The notes beneath the pieces were generated by a model. The model searched no databases and was not told the origin of the DNA. It worked only from the letters and a program-made list of their open reading frames with translations. From the NCBI GenBank assembly GCA_030428405.1, contig JAUIEH010000046.1, positions 1 through 10,961 on the forward strand: a stretch of DNA of 10,961 nucleotides, given 5' to 3'. The translations under genes were made by a program, and so were the position numbers. The stretch is from Alphaproteobacteria bacterium (lineage in GTDB: Bacteria; Pseudomonadota; Alphaproteobacteria; Caulobacterales; Maricaulaceae). The stretch's first letter is position 1, and every line of letters begins with the position of its first letter. This document shows positions 1-6,936 of the stretch, piece by piece.

Positions 1-1070
1 AGATCGGGCGCGCCGTCACGTATCGGTAATGCGATAAGTGAGTTGTAGTAGCGCTGGTTGACAGGATTGGTTGCGTCTCGCCGCACAACGCCGGTGATCA
101 GGACCCGATCCGAGCCGACAGTGGCCGCGACGGAATCGAGAACGCGCGGCTGTTCAAGAAGCAGGAGCGGTAACGCCGATTCCGGCCAGATGACATGAGA
201 ACGCGTCTCAAGACCATCCTGTCTGGTCAGGGACAGATAACGCTCGATGACGTCGTTCTGGTTCTCGGGAAGCCATTTGTCAGCCTGCGAAATATCAGCC
301 TGCACAAGGCGAAGCTCAACGCCCGCCACGACGACGTTCTCAGCATTCGCGAGCCGGCTCCATCCCAAAGTGAACAGTGTTCCGAACAACGTGAAGGCGA
401 GTATCGGCGCCGCCGCTCGCGCCCAGGGACGTTCGTCAGGACCCGCCAGAGTTGCGGGCGCCGCGAATGCAAACAAGGTTAAGGCGCTTAATCCGTACGC
501 ACCCAGAACCGAAGCGGACTGAGACACCGCGCCGCCGGCCGGCCAGACATAGGCCGGCAGGTTCCATGGCAGGCCGCCGAACAAAGTTCCGCGCGCGAAT
601 TCAACCAACCCGAATACGGCGGAGAACAAGAACACGCGTCGCCAGTCCCGGCGCCAAAACAATGCGCATATGAGACCGCCCGCGCCCCAGAACAGCGCAA
701 GACCGCCGGCCAGAGCCAAATCGGCCAACGGACCAAATGGCGCAAAGGCCGGACCGCGCGCGAGAAAGGCGTTGACGATCCAGAACAGGCCGACCAGAAA
801 CGCGCCGAACCCAAAACACCATGCGCGCCAGAACGCTGATTTCAGACGGGAGTTTTCCTTTTCCGCAGCTGCGTCGATCAGCCACACGAGGGCTGTGACG
901 GCGGCGAGCTGCAACGGCCAGATGTGCAACGGTGCATGAGCGACCGCACTCGCCGCGCCGAGCAGCGTTGCAACGCCGCCCGCCGCCCAGCCCTCGAACC
1001 GACCAAACCAGGCCCGCCACGCCGCCAGCACCGGGCGCGACGCCGCGCTGGTCTCAGAATGCGCGCTCAC
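1..1070 (-). CDS. lnt: Apolipoprotein N-acyltransferase, C-terminus cut by window edge
   Basis: Lnt moves an acyl chain from a phospholipid to the N-terminal cysteine of diacylated lipoproteins, the last step of lipoprotein maturation in the inner membrane. About 356 codons are visible. The first ~240 residues are a run of hydrophobic segments, with the family motif GLPWN at 166-170. A nitrilase-like periplasmic domain follows, with WPESALP at 295-301, where E297 matches the catalytic Glu of the family. The catalytic Cys would lie beyond the left edge. The start is GTG at 1070-1068, because an in-frame TGA lies three codons upstream at 1079-1077. This GTG overlaps the corC stop as GTGA, which suggests translational coupling. 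It is the last visible gene of the miaB-phoH-ybeY-corC-lnt series. The PCu(A)C-like lipoprotein in this window would be one substrate (inference). Confidence 0.95.
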   Translation of the reverse strand, partial: MSAHSETSAASRPVLAAWRAWFGRFEGWAAGGVATLLGAASAVAHAPLHIWPLQLAAVTALVWLIDAAAEKENSRLKSAFWRAWCFGFGAFLVGLFWIVNAFLARGPAFAPFGPLADLALAGGLALFWGAGGLICALFWRRDWRRVFLFSAVFGLVEFARGTLFGGLPWNLPAYVWPAGGAVSQSASVLGAYGLSALTLFAFAAPATLAGPDERPWARAAAPILAFTLFGTLFTLGWSRLANAENVVVAGVELRLVQADISQADKWLPENQNDVIERYLSLTRQDGLETRSHVIWPESALPLLLLEQPRVLDSVAATVGSDRVLITGVVRRDATNPVNQRYYNSLIALPIRDGAPD

Positions 1071-1981
1071 GCTGCGTCAGCGTCGTTGTCGCGACCGTTC
1101 GGTTGCGGCGTCTGCGCTTCTTCCTCGGTCAGCCGCACAATCAAACGGCGCACGCGGCGCGCATCGGCGTCGGCGACTTCGAATTCGAGACCGGCGGGAT
1201 GCTTTATCACTTCGCCGCGCTCGGGCACCCGCCCGGCGAGCGTGAAGACGAGACCGCCCAGCGTATCGACCTCCTCGGTCGAGTCCTGAAGCTCCAGCGG
1301 CCGGCCACAGCGTTCTTCGAGGTCCTCGATGGCTGCTCGGGCGTCGGCTTCCCAGACATGCGCGCCGCGCGAGCGGATCGCCCAATCGGCGCCGTTCGAG
1401 TGCTCGTCCTCAATGTCGCCGATGATTTCCTCGACCAGATCCTCGAGCGTCACGAGGCCGTCCGTGCCGCCATATTCATCGACGACGATCGCCATATGGA
1501 TGCGTCGGCCTTGCATGCGCAGGAGCAAGTCGGCGGCCGACATGGACGGCGGCACGAACAAGACCGGGCGCACAATTTCGCCGAGCACGCGCTTGTCGCC
1601 GATATCGTCGGCTTGCGTCAGTGCGGGCGCGAGATGCTTGACCACGTCCTTGATGTGCACGACGCCGATCGGCTCATCGAGCGATTCACGAAAGACGGGC
1701 AGGCGTGAATGCGCGCGCGTCGCAAATATATCGACGACTTCCGACAGCGACGCCCCCGCCTCCACTGCGACGACATCGGCGCGCGGCACCATCACGTCAT
1801 CGACGCGCAGGCTCTCAAATTGCGTGACATTTTGCAGGCGCGCGAGTGAAGCGGCGTCGCGCCGCGTATCATCTGCGCCGTTTGCTTGAACGACCGTCGC
1901 GCGGCGCGAGGCGGGCGATAGCGCGAACCGCACCCGATCGAGCCATGACGGAGGACGGTCCGGCTCGGATTGCTCAGGCAT
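1067..1981 (-). CDS. corC: CorC/HlyC-family protein with CBS pair
   Basis: This 304-residue protein has the soluble CorC layout. Two CBS domains lie at about 65-118 and 136-192, with the motifs MVPR at 64-67 and DEYGGTDGLVTLEDL at 168-182. The C-terminal CorC_HlyC (transporter-associated) domain spans about 208-286. CBS pairs bind adenine nucleotides. Family members are linked to Mg2+/Co2+ resistance or efflux, but the exact role is unsettled, and the old 'hemolysin' name is misleading. There is no DUF21 membrane domain, so it is the short cytosolic form. Its ATG lies inside the ybeY 3' end (8-base overlap) and its TGA overlaps the lnt GTG. The phoH-ybeY-corC-lnt order is widely conserved in Proteobacteria and supports the call. 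Confidence 0.93.
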   Translation of the reverse strand: MPEQSEPDRPPSWLDRVRFALSPASRRATVVQANGADDTRRDAASLARLQNVTQFESLRVDDVMVPRADVVAVEAGASLSEVVDIFATRAHSRLPVFRESLDEPIGVVHIKDVVKHLAPALTQADDIGDKRVLGEIVRPVLFVPPSMSAADLLLRMQGRRIHMAIVVDEYGGTDGLVTLEDLVEEIIGDIEDEHSNGADWAIRSRGAHVWEADARAAIEDLEERCGRPLELQDSTEEVDTLGGLVFTLAGRVPERGEVIKHPAGLEFEVADADARRVRRLIVRLTEEEAQTPQPNGRDNDADAA

Positions 1982-2441
1982 TGAACTCCTCTCGGTAGGG
2001 ATCGGCGACGCCCATCATTGCGAGCGCGCTCCGCTCCAGCGTCTCCATTTCCTCGGCGGAAGCATCATCGTCGTGATCATAGCCCAGAAGGTGCAAGAAG
2101 CCGTGAATCGCAAGATGCGCGACGTGGTCGTCCAGAAGCTTGTCCGCCATTTCGGCTTCTTTGATGACGGTTTCTAGCGCCAGCGCAACATCTCCCAAAA
2201 CACCACGATGGTGCTGATCCGCCGGAAAGGCGAGTACGTTGGTCGGAGTATCCTTGCCACGGTGGCGCTTGTTCAAGACGCGCTGCGCCTGATCGGAGAT
2301 CAGCGCCACGACCAGCTCTCCGCCGATGCTGCGGCCCAGCGCCGCCTCCGCCGCCGCAATCGCGGTCTCAATAACCGTTTCCGCCCCGGGCGCACGCTCG
2401 CGCCAGACCTCATATTCGACGACGATGGACAAGCGCGGCAT
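1974..2441 (-). CDS. ybeY: Endoribonuclease YbeY (16S rRNA maturation)
   Basis: YbeY is a metal-dependent single-strand endoribonuclease used in 16S rRNA 3' maturation and 70S ribosome quality control. The 155-residue product carries the zinc motif H-x3-H-x5-H as HGFLHLLGYDH (H113, H117, H123). It also has the conserved basic segment LNKRHRGKDTPTNVLAFP at 57-74, which includes R61. The frame stays open up to 2624, but homology begins only at MPRLSIVVEY, so the ATG at 2441-2439 is chosen. That ATG sits one base after the phoH stop (TGA-C-ATG), the tight spacing expected in this operon. The 3' end overlaps corC by 8 bases. Confidence 0.96.
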   Translation of the reverse strand: MPRLSIVVEYEVWRERAPGAETVIETAIAAAEAALGRSIGGELVVALISDQAQRVLNKRHRGKDTPTNVLAFPADQHHRGVLGDVALALETVIKEAEMADKLLDDHVAHLAIHGFLHLLGYDHDDDASAEEMETLERSALAMMGVADPYREEFNA

Positions 2442-2442
2442 G

Positions 2443-3480
2443 TCAGCTCTTTCCCCGCTTCGCGCGCTTGGGCGCAGACGGGTTCGACGTCGTTTGCTCG
2501 GCGGCCTCGCGGTCGCGGCGATAGGCGTCGACGATACGTCCGACCAGCGGATGGCGCTGCACGTCGTCGCGCGAAAACTCGATGGCGCGCACGCCTTCCA
2601 GATCGCGCAAGATCTCGAGCGCATGAGAAAGGCCTGAGCGTTGGCCGCTCGGCAGATCCACCTGGCTCGGATCGCCCGTGACCGCCATGCGCGTGCCCTC
2701 GCCGATACGCGTCAGCACCATCTGCATCTGGCTGACGGTGGCGTTTTGCGCCTCATCGACAATTACGAAAGCGTCGCGCAGCGTGCGCCCGCGCATAAAG
2801 GCCAGCGGCGCGACTTCGATTTCGCCGCTTTCGCGCTTCTTCTCGACGTCGCGCTTGCCGAAGCATTCGCTGAGCGCGTCCCAGATCGGCAGCATGTAAG
2901 GGTCGACCTTCTCAATCAGGTCGCCGGGCAGATAGCCGAGTTTCTCGCCGGCTTCGACCGCCGGACGGCAAACGATGAGACGCTGGATCTCACCGGCGGC
3001 GAGCAGTGAGGCCCCATAAAGAACAGCGAGAAAGGTCTTGCCCGTGCCGGCCGGCCCAACGCCGAAGGTCAGCGCCGCATTCGCATCCGCGAGCGCCTGT
3101 AAATAAAGCGCCTGATTGGCCGTGCGCGCCTGATAAGTCTTGGCTCCGACGCGCACCACCCCGCGCTTGATGGCGTCCTGATCAGCGCCAAGCGCTGCTC
3201 GCGCTGTCGCGCGCACATCCTGTTCGACAATCTCGGCGCCGGTCGCGACGCGGTCGCGCAACGCGCCGATGACGGCGCGCGCACGCGCACGCGCGTCAGG
3301 ATCGCCGACGACGCGCACGCCGCCGCCCGGCGCCTCGAGATGCACGTCGAGCAGGCTTTCGAGCAGCACGAGATGTCGGTCATGCGGACCGGCGATGGCG
3401 CGCAGATGGTCGGGATTTTCAACCGGAATGGTTTCAGCCCGTGCGCCGCGACGACCCGACTGGGTGGTTTTCGCGGTCAC
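2443..3480 (-). CDS. phoH: PhoH-like ATPase (PhoL/YbeZ type)
   Basis: This 345-residue protein belongs to the PhoH/YbeZ family of P-loop ATPases. The Walker A motif GPAGTGKT is at 142-149 and the Walker B segment FVIVDEAQ is at 238-245. The sensor-like TGDPSQVDLP and the family segment CRPAVEAGEKLGYLPGDL (171-188) are also present. The N-terminal ~110 residues form the usual accessory domain. The C-terminus ends in a basic tail (PKRAKRGKS). Family members are thought to act on RNA and work with YbeY, which is encoded one base downstream. The start is GTG at 3480-3478, overlapping the miaB stop as GTGA. The precise cellular role of the family is still poorly defined. Confidence 0.95.
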   Translation of the reverse strand: MTAKTTQSGRRGARAETIPVENPDHLRAIAGPHDRHLVLLESLLDVHLEAPGGGVRVVGDPDARARARAVIGALRDRVATGAEIVEQDVRATARAALGADQDAIKRGVVRVGAKTYQARTANQALYLQALADANAALTFGVGPAGTGKTFLAVLYGASLLAAGEIQRLIVCRPAVEAGEKLGYLPGDLIEKVDPYMLPIWDALSECFGKRDVEKKRESGEIEVAPLAFMRGRTLRDAFVIVDEAQNATVSQMQMVLTRIGEGTRMAVTGDPSQVDLPSGQRSGLSHALEILRDLEGVRAIEFSRDDVQRHPLVGRIVDAYRRDREAAEQTTSNPSAPKRAKRGKS

Positions 3481-4880
3481 ACGGCCTCCGATGCGGAAAC
3501 GGCCAATGGGCCGGACAAAGCGTAGCGCGTCGCGGCTTCAATGCGGACATCGGCGATAGAGCCGATCAGCGTCTCGGGCGCATCGACGTGAACGGCCTGC
3601 AGATAAGGGCTGCGGCCGGCGAGTTGACCTTCGCGCTTTCCCGACTTCTCAAACAGCACCGGCAGAGCCTTGCCGATCTGAGCGGCGTTGAATTCGTCCT
3701 GCTGACGACCGAGCAGTTCCTGCAGACGGGCCAGACGCTCGCCCTTCTCAGCTTCGTCGACCTGGCGCGTCATTTCAGCGGCGGGCGTTCCTGGCCGGAC
3801 CGAGTATTTGAACGAAAAGGCCTGCGCGTAATTGACGGCCTCGACGATGGCGAGCGTGTCAGCGAAGTCGGTTTCCGTCTCGCCCGGAAAGCCGACAATG
3901 AAGTCCCCGGAGATGGCGATATCGGGCCGCGCGGCGCGCACCTGAGCGATGACGTCGAGATAATGCGCCGCCGTATGGCGTCGGTTCATGGCGGTCAGGA
4001 TCTTGTCTGAGCCTGACTGCACCGGCAGGTGCAAATACGGCATCAGCTTCGGCTCTTCGGCGAAAGCGGCGATGAGCGCGTCGTCCATGTCGCGCGGATG
4101 GCTGGTGGTGAAGCGAATGCGCTCGAGCCCGTCGATCTTCGCGAGATGACGCACCAGCCGCGCCAGTCCCCACGCGCCTTCTCCGCCGTCTCCCGCCGGC
4201 GGCGCGCCAAGATAAGCGTTCACGTTCTGCCCAAGCAGGGTGATTTCGCGCACGCCCTGCGCCGCCAGAATGCGCGCTTCAGCCGTAATTTGATCAACCG
4301 GGCGCGACCACTCCGCGCCGCGCGTATAGGGCACGACGCAGAACGTGCAAAACTTGTCGCAGCCTTCCTGAACGGTGAGGAACGCCGCCGGCCCATCGAC
4401 TGCGCGCGCTCCCGCGAGACGGTCGAATTTTTCGTCCACTGCGAACTCGGCCGCGAGCGTTTCGCCGGCCGCGCGATGCGCTTTAGCGATCATCTCCGGG
4501 AGGCGGTGATAGGATTGCGGCCCCGTCACGAGATCGACGACCGGCGCGCGGCGCCGGATCTCCTCGCCTTCCGCCTGCGCGACGCAGCCCGCGACCGTGA
4601 CGATCATGCGCTCGCCGGCTTCGGCCTTGGCCTCTTTCAGGGGACGCAGCCGGCCGAGCTCGGAATAAACCTTCTCGGCCGCCTTCTCGCGGATATGGCA
4701 GGTGTTCAATATGACCAGATCAGCGCCGTCCGGCGCATCGACGCTCTCATAGCCCAGCGGCGCCAACAAATCCGCCATGCGCGCGGAGTCATAGACGTTC
4801 ATCTGGCAACCATAGGTCTTGATGAAGAGACGCCGCTTGCCGGCGCTGCGCGTTTCCTCGCGCATGGGCGCGTCAGTCAT
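3477..4880 (-). CDS. miaB: tRNA-2-methylthio-N6-dimethylallyladenosine synthase MiaB
   Basis: MiaB is a radical-SAM methylthiotransferase that converts i6A37 to ms2i6A37 in tRNAs reading UNN codons. The 467-residue protein shows the N-terminal UPF0004 domain with cluster-binding C25, C61 and C99 (KTYGCQMN, LNTCHIRE, AGCVAQ). The radical-SAM motif CxxxCxxC is C174-C178-C181 in EGCDKFCTFCVVPYTRG. The family markers LLGQNVNAY, HLPVQSGS and DFIVGFPGET follow, and then a C-terminal TRAM domain at about 385-450. All six cluster cysteines are present, so it should be active. The ATG at 4880 is preceded by a 125-base gap holding a candidate promoter, so miaB is likely the first gene of the miaB-phoH-ybeY-corC-lnt unit. 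It needs two [4Fe-4S] clusters; Nfu, encoded upstream, is a plausible cluster donor (inference). Confidence 0.97.
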   Translation of the reverse strand: MTDAPMREETRSAGKRRLFIKTYGCQMNVYDSARMADLLAPLGYESVDAPDGADLVILNTCHIREKAAEKVYSELGRLRPLKEAKAEAGERMIVTVAGCVAQAEGEEIRRRAPVVDLVTGPQSYHRLPEMIAKAHRAAGETLAAEFAVDEKFDRLAGARAVDGPAAFLTVQEGCDKFCTFCVVPYTRGAEWSRPVDQITAEARILAAQGVREITLLGQNVNAYLGAPPAGDGGEGAWGLARLVRHLAKIDGLERIRFTTSHPRDMDDALIAAFAEEPKLMPYLHLPVQSGSDKILTAMNRRHTAAHYLDVIAQVRAARPDIAISGDFIVGFPGETETDFADTLAIVEAVNYAQAFSFKYSVRPGTPAAEMTRQVDEAEKGERLARLQELLGRQQDEFNAAQIGKALPVLFEKSGKREGQLAGRSPYLQAVHVDAPETLIGSIADVRIEAATRYALSGPLAVSASEAV

Positions 4881-4900
4881 TCAGCGTAATCGCAACCTGC

Positions 4901-4919
4901 CGGCGCGTTTCGCGCGCCG
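4901..4919 (-). other. Hairpin in the miaB leader
   Basis: A perfect 7-bp inverted repeat (CGGCGCG / CGCGCCG) with a 5-base loop lies about 20 bases before the miaB ATG and downstream of the candidate promoter. On the minus-strand transcript it would form a GC-rich stem just ahead of the ribosome-binding region, which has no strong Shine-Dalgarno sequence. No U-tract follows, so it is not a typical terminator. A role in mRNA stability or translation control is possible but not shown. Confidence 0.35.
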
Positions 4920-4953
4920 CGTCGATCCCTCAACCTCTTCAACATCTCGGAAG

Positions 4954-4982
4954 CTTATGGGGTCAATGACTTAGACTGACAA
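4954..4982 (-). promoter_or_regulatory. Candidate sigma-70 promoter for miaB
   Basis: On the minus strand a -35-like TTGTCA (4982-4977; 5/6 match to TTGACA) is followed after 17 bases by a -10-like CATAAG (4959-4954; 4/6 match to TATAAT). It sits in the largest intergenic gap of the window, just after a hairpin and about 75 bases before the miaB ATG. Spacing and position are good but the -10 match is moderate, so this is a candidate only. Confidence 0.4.
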
Positions 4983-5004
4983 GGGCGCGGCGCGGCGCAC
5001 CCTT
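4981..5004 (-). terminator. GC-rich hairpin after the ClpP-like gene, probable terminator
   Basis: One base after the stop of the ClpP-like gene, the minus-strand transcript can form a 9-bp stem (AAGGGUGCG with CGCGCCCUU, one G.U pair) with a 6-base loop. The wobble makes the stem continuous only in the minus-strand transcript; read from the plus strand the same position is a C/A mismatch. Only two U residues end the stem and no long U-tract follows, so it may be a weak intrinsic terminator or an mRNA-stabilising end. Confidence 0.45.
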
Positions 5005-5005
5005 C

Positions 5006-5887
5006 TCAGCGTCCCGAGCGTGCACAATCAAACGGCCGGCGTGCGCAATAGGTTCCCGCCACCGCCGCCGTAGCGTCATTGCGTCCGATATGCGTGATGG
5101 CGCCGATGCGCGCGAGATCGGCGAGCGAAATGAACAGCATCGATTCCGGCGGCGTGGCGTTGCAGGCGGCGACCACGCGGCGATGCTGATCGGCCGCCTC
5201 ACGCGGCGGGGCATATTCCGGGAACGCGCCAAACGGGCCGATCGATTCGCCTGTAAGCGCGTGCGACGGCTGATGACAGCCGATCGAAGCCTGCGGTCCG
5301 GCGATGCGCCGATTGCCGGCGACGAGAATGGTCAGGCAAGCCGACGCGCACGCGCTCGGCACGTGAATGTCGAGCCCGCGCGCGCGCACGGCGTCGGCGA
5401 TCTCTATAGCGGCGTCGAGCCGCCCTCCCGGGCTGTCGATTGCGAGCACTCTGACGTCGGGGTTCTCGTCCAGATCGGTAATGATGCGGTCGGCCAGTCT
5501 CGGCGTGATGTCGCCAGCCACGCGCAGGACATCGCCGTCCACACGCACAGCCCAGATGCCGCGCGCCGCCGTCAGTCCGAGCGCGTCGGCCGCGGGCCTG
5601 CCGTCCGCGATGAGAGCTGCGCCCCGACCAGACCAGCCCGCCGCAACGGCGGCGATGAGTATGGCGACGACAAGTTCGTCGCGTCCGAAACTTTGGGGTT
5701 GTCGGAGAAAGGAAGCGACTGCGCCGACCACGAACCAAGCGCTGGCGGCGCAGACAAACGCACACGCTCCGAGTACGATCTGAGTCGCCCATTCCGGCGG
5801 CGCGCGCAGATCGACGCTGGCGACATGCATGAAAAGGGCGAGCCCTACGACGCCGATCGCGAACACGAAGACGAGCTTGAGGAACAC
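5006..5887 (-). CDS. Membrane-anchored ClpP/SDH-like protein, function unknown
   Basis: From the GTG at 5887 the product has 293 residues. Three hydrophobic segments (about 2-23, 35-60 and 72-88) lead into a ClpP/crotonase-fold domain. Visible fold marks are AIDSPGG (149-155), PSACASACLTILVAG (177-191) and IGCHQPSH (202-209). S182 and H205 match the ClpP catalytic Ser and His (HQP is shared with ClpP); no clear third residue is seen. Arginines between segments 2 and 3 and several domain cysteines (C180, C184, C204, C242, C281, C288) suggest the domain faces the periplasm. It resembles predicted periplasmic ClpP-like proteins of the COG3904 type; no substrate is known. The frame is open to the upstream TAG, so a TTG at 5944 (312 residues) is possible, but the GTG has a GAGG eight bases upstream. 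It lies between fur and miaB, where several relatives carry a PlsC-type acyltransferase. Confidence 0.75.
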   Translation of the reverse strand: MFLKLVFVFAIGVVGLALFMHVASVDLRAPPEWATQIVLGACAFVCAASAWFVVGAVASFLRQPQSFGRDELVVAILIAAVAAGWSGRGAALIADGRPAADALGLTAARGIWAVRVDGDVLRVAGDITPRLADRIITDLDENPDVRVLAIDSPGGRLDAAIEIADAVRARGLDIHVPSACASACLTILVAGNRRIAGPQASIGCHQPSHALTGESIGPFGAFPEYAPPREAADQHRRVVAACNATPPESMLFISLADLARIGAITHIGRNDATAAVAGTYCARRPFDCARSGR

Positions 5888-5968
5888 GCCTCCGGCCTCG
5901 CGCGGACTGTTTCCTCCCCTAACGTGATGAAGCAACAGCGCCAAACCCGATAGGGCCGCGGCGAGGCC

Positions 5969-6394
5969 CTACTCCTCTTTTTTCTGTTCGCCCAACGGCA
6001 CGCCGTATAGTTCGAGCCGGTGGTCGACCAGCCGGTAGCCAAGCTCGCGCGCGACGCGCTCCTGCAGGCGCTCGATTTCCTCGTTGACGAATTCCAGGAC
6101 CTCGCCCGTCTTCACGTCGATGAGGTGGTCGTGATGGTCCGTCGGCGTTTCTTCATAGCGCGAACGCCCGTCTCGAAAGTCGTGTCGCTCAATAATGCCG
6201 GCCTCTTCAAACAGCCGAACGGTCCGGTAGACCGTTGCAAGCGAAATACGCGGATCGACTTCGGCTGCACGACGGTGCAGCTCTTCGGCGTCCGGATGAT
6301 CTTCGGCCACCGACAGAACGCGCGCGACAACGCGGCGCTGCTCCGTCATACGCAGGCCTTTCTGCTCACAAAGACGCTCAAGACGATCAGGCAA
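5969..6394 (-). CDS. fur: Fur-family metalloregulator (Fur, possibly Mur)
   Basis: This is a 141-residue ferric-uptake-type repressor: an N-terminal winged helix with recognition segment RISLATVYRTVRLFEEAG (49-66), then a metal-binding dimerisation domain with HHDHLIDV (87-94). From the TTG start, the metal ligands fall at the same numbers as in E. coli Fur: H33, E81, H87, D89, H90, E101, E108 and H125. The structural-zinc CxxC (93/96 in E. coli) is replaced by D93 and T96, as is common in alphaproteobacterial Fur/Mur. The frame extends to a GTG at 6451, but an AGGAG seven bases before the TTG and the homology boundary support the shorter form. It lies 71 bases after rimI with no clear promoter of its own, so it is probably cotranscribed with tsaB-rimI. 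Whether it senses Fe2+ (Fur) or Mn2+ (Mur) cannot be told here. Confidence 0.93.
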   Translation of the reverse strand: MPDRLERLCEQKGLRMTEQRRVVARVLSVAEDHPDAEELHRRAAEVDPRISLATVYRTVRLFEEAGIIERHDFRDGRSRYEETPTDHHDHLIDVKTGEVLEFVNEEIERLQERVARELGYRLVDHRLELYGVPLGEQKKEE

Positions 6395-6401
6395 AGCGCT
6401 T

Positions 6402-6406
6402 CTCCT
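6402..6406 (-). promoter_or_regulatory. Ribosome-binding site that sets the fur TTG start
   Basis: AGGAG on the minus strand lies seven bases before the TTG at 6394-6392. It has ideal spacing for that start, and it would be inside the coding region if the upstream GTG at 6451 were used. Confidence 0.75.
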
Positions 6407-6465
6407 GCTTGGTTCGCCGGAAAGGTGGCGCGGCTCGCAGCGTCTGTCCACTAAAGCCGGTAGAG

Positions 6466-6936
6466 TTAAATCTCGTCATTATCTAGGCGTTTAGCCAGCA
6501 AAACCGCGTCAACGGCGCCCGCTGCGCGCCGGTAATAGCCCTTGCGCCTGCCCGTCTCCGAAAATCCTTGCCCTGTATAGAGTGAAAGCGCGCCGTCATT
6601 GCTTGCGGCGACTTCGAGATACATTGCAATTGCGTCTGCTTCGCGTGCGCATTTACAGCTCGCCTCGAGCAACGCTTGCGCAACGCCCACCCGCCGGTGC
6701 TCAGGCGCAGTCGCAATGGTCACAAGCTCTGATTCATCAGCAGCGATGCGAATCAGCGCGACGCCAGCCGGGACGCCGGTGCGCATGGCGATGAAGCCCG
6801 CCACGCCCGGCGATTGCAGCAAGGTTGCAAACGCGTCTTCATCCCAAGCAGGCTCGATCGAGAAGCTGTGAAGCTCCGCGCAAAGCTCCGCCGACGTTAC
6901 ACCAATCCGTTCAATGACGATTTCGTCGGTCTTCAC
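6466..6936 (-). CDS. rimI: N-alpha-acetyltransferase RimI-like (GNAT)
   Basis: RimI acetylates protein N-termini; in E. coli the target is ribosomal protein S18. The 156-residue product is a single GNAT domain. The acetyl-CoA loop R-x-x-G-x-A is RRVGVA (81-86), after the strand ELVTIATAPEH. The later segment YLEVAASNDGALSLYTGQGF (106-125) and the YY pair (134-135) are the usual RimI marks, with E108 at the position of the catalytic Glu. The start is GTG at 6936-6934, overlapping the tsaB stop as GTGA. The tsaB-rimI pairing is common in bacteria and supports the call over a generic GNAT. Actual substrates in this organism are unknown. Confidence 0.9.
   Translation of the reverse strand: MKTDEIVIERIGVTSAELCAELHSFSIEPAWDEDAFATLLQSPGVAGFIAMRTGVPAGVALIRIAADESELVTIATAPEHRRVGVAQALLEASCKCAREADAIAMYLEVAASNDGALSLYTGQGFSETGRRKGYYRRAAGAVDAVLLAKRLDNDEI

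Noticed and set aside
932..1708. 258-codon plus-strand open frame opposite corC and lnt
   Set aside because: It lies antisense to CBS and Lnt sequences with clear motifs; the translation has no family features.
2442..2624. N-terminal extension of YbeY to 2624
   Set aside because: It runs through the phoH 3' end in another frame. YbeY homology and operon spacing place the start at 2441.
4029..4889. 286-codon plus-strand open frame opposite miaB
   Set aside because: It is antisense to the radical-SAM gene, whose six cluster cysteines are intact. The translation is Arg-rich and featureless.
6395..6451. N-terminal extension of Fur to a GTG at 6451
   Set aside because: The TTG at 6394 has AGGAG at seven bases and gives exact E. 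coli Fur residue numbering. The extra 19 residues have no family match.
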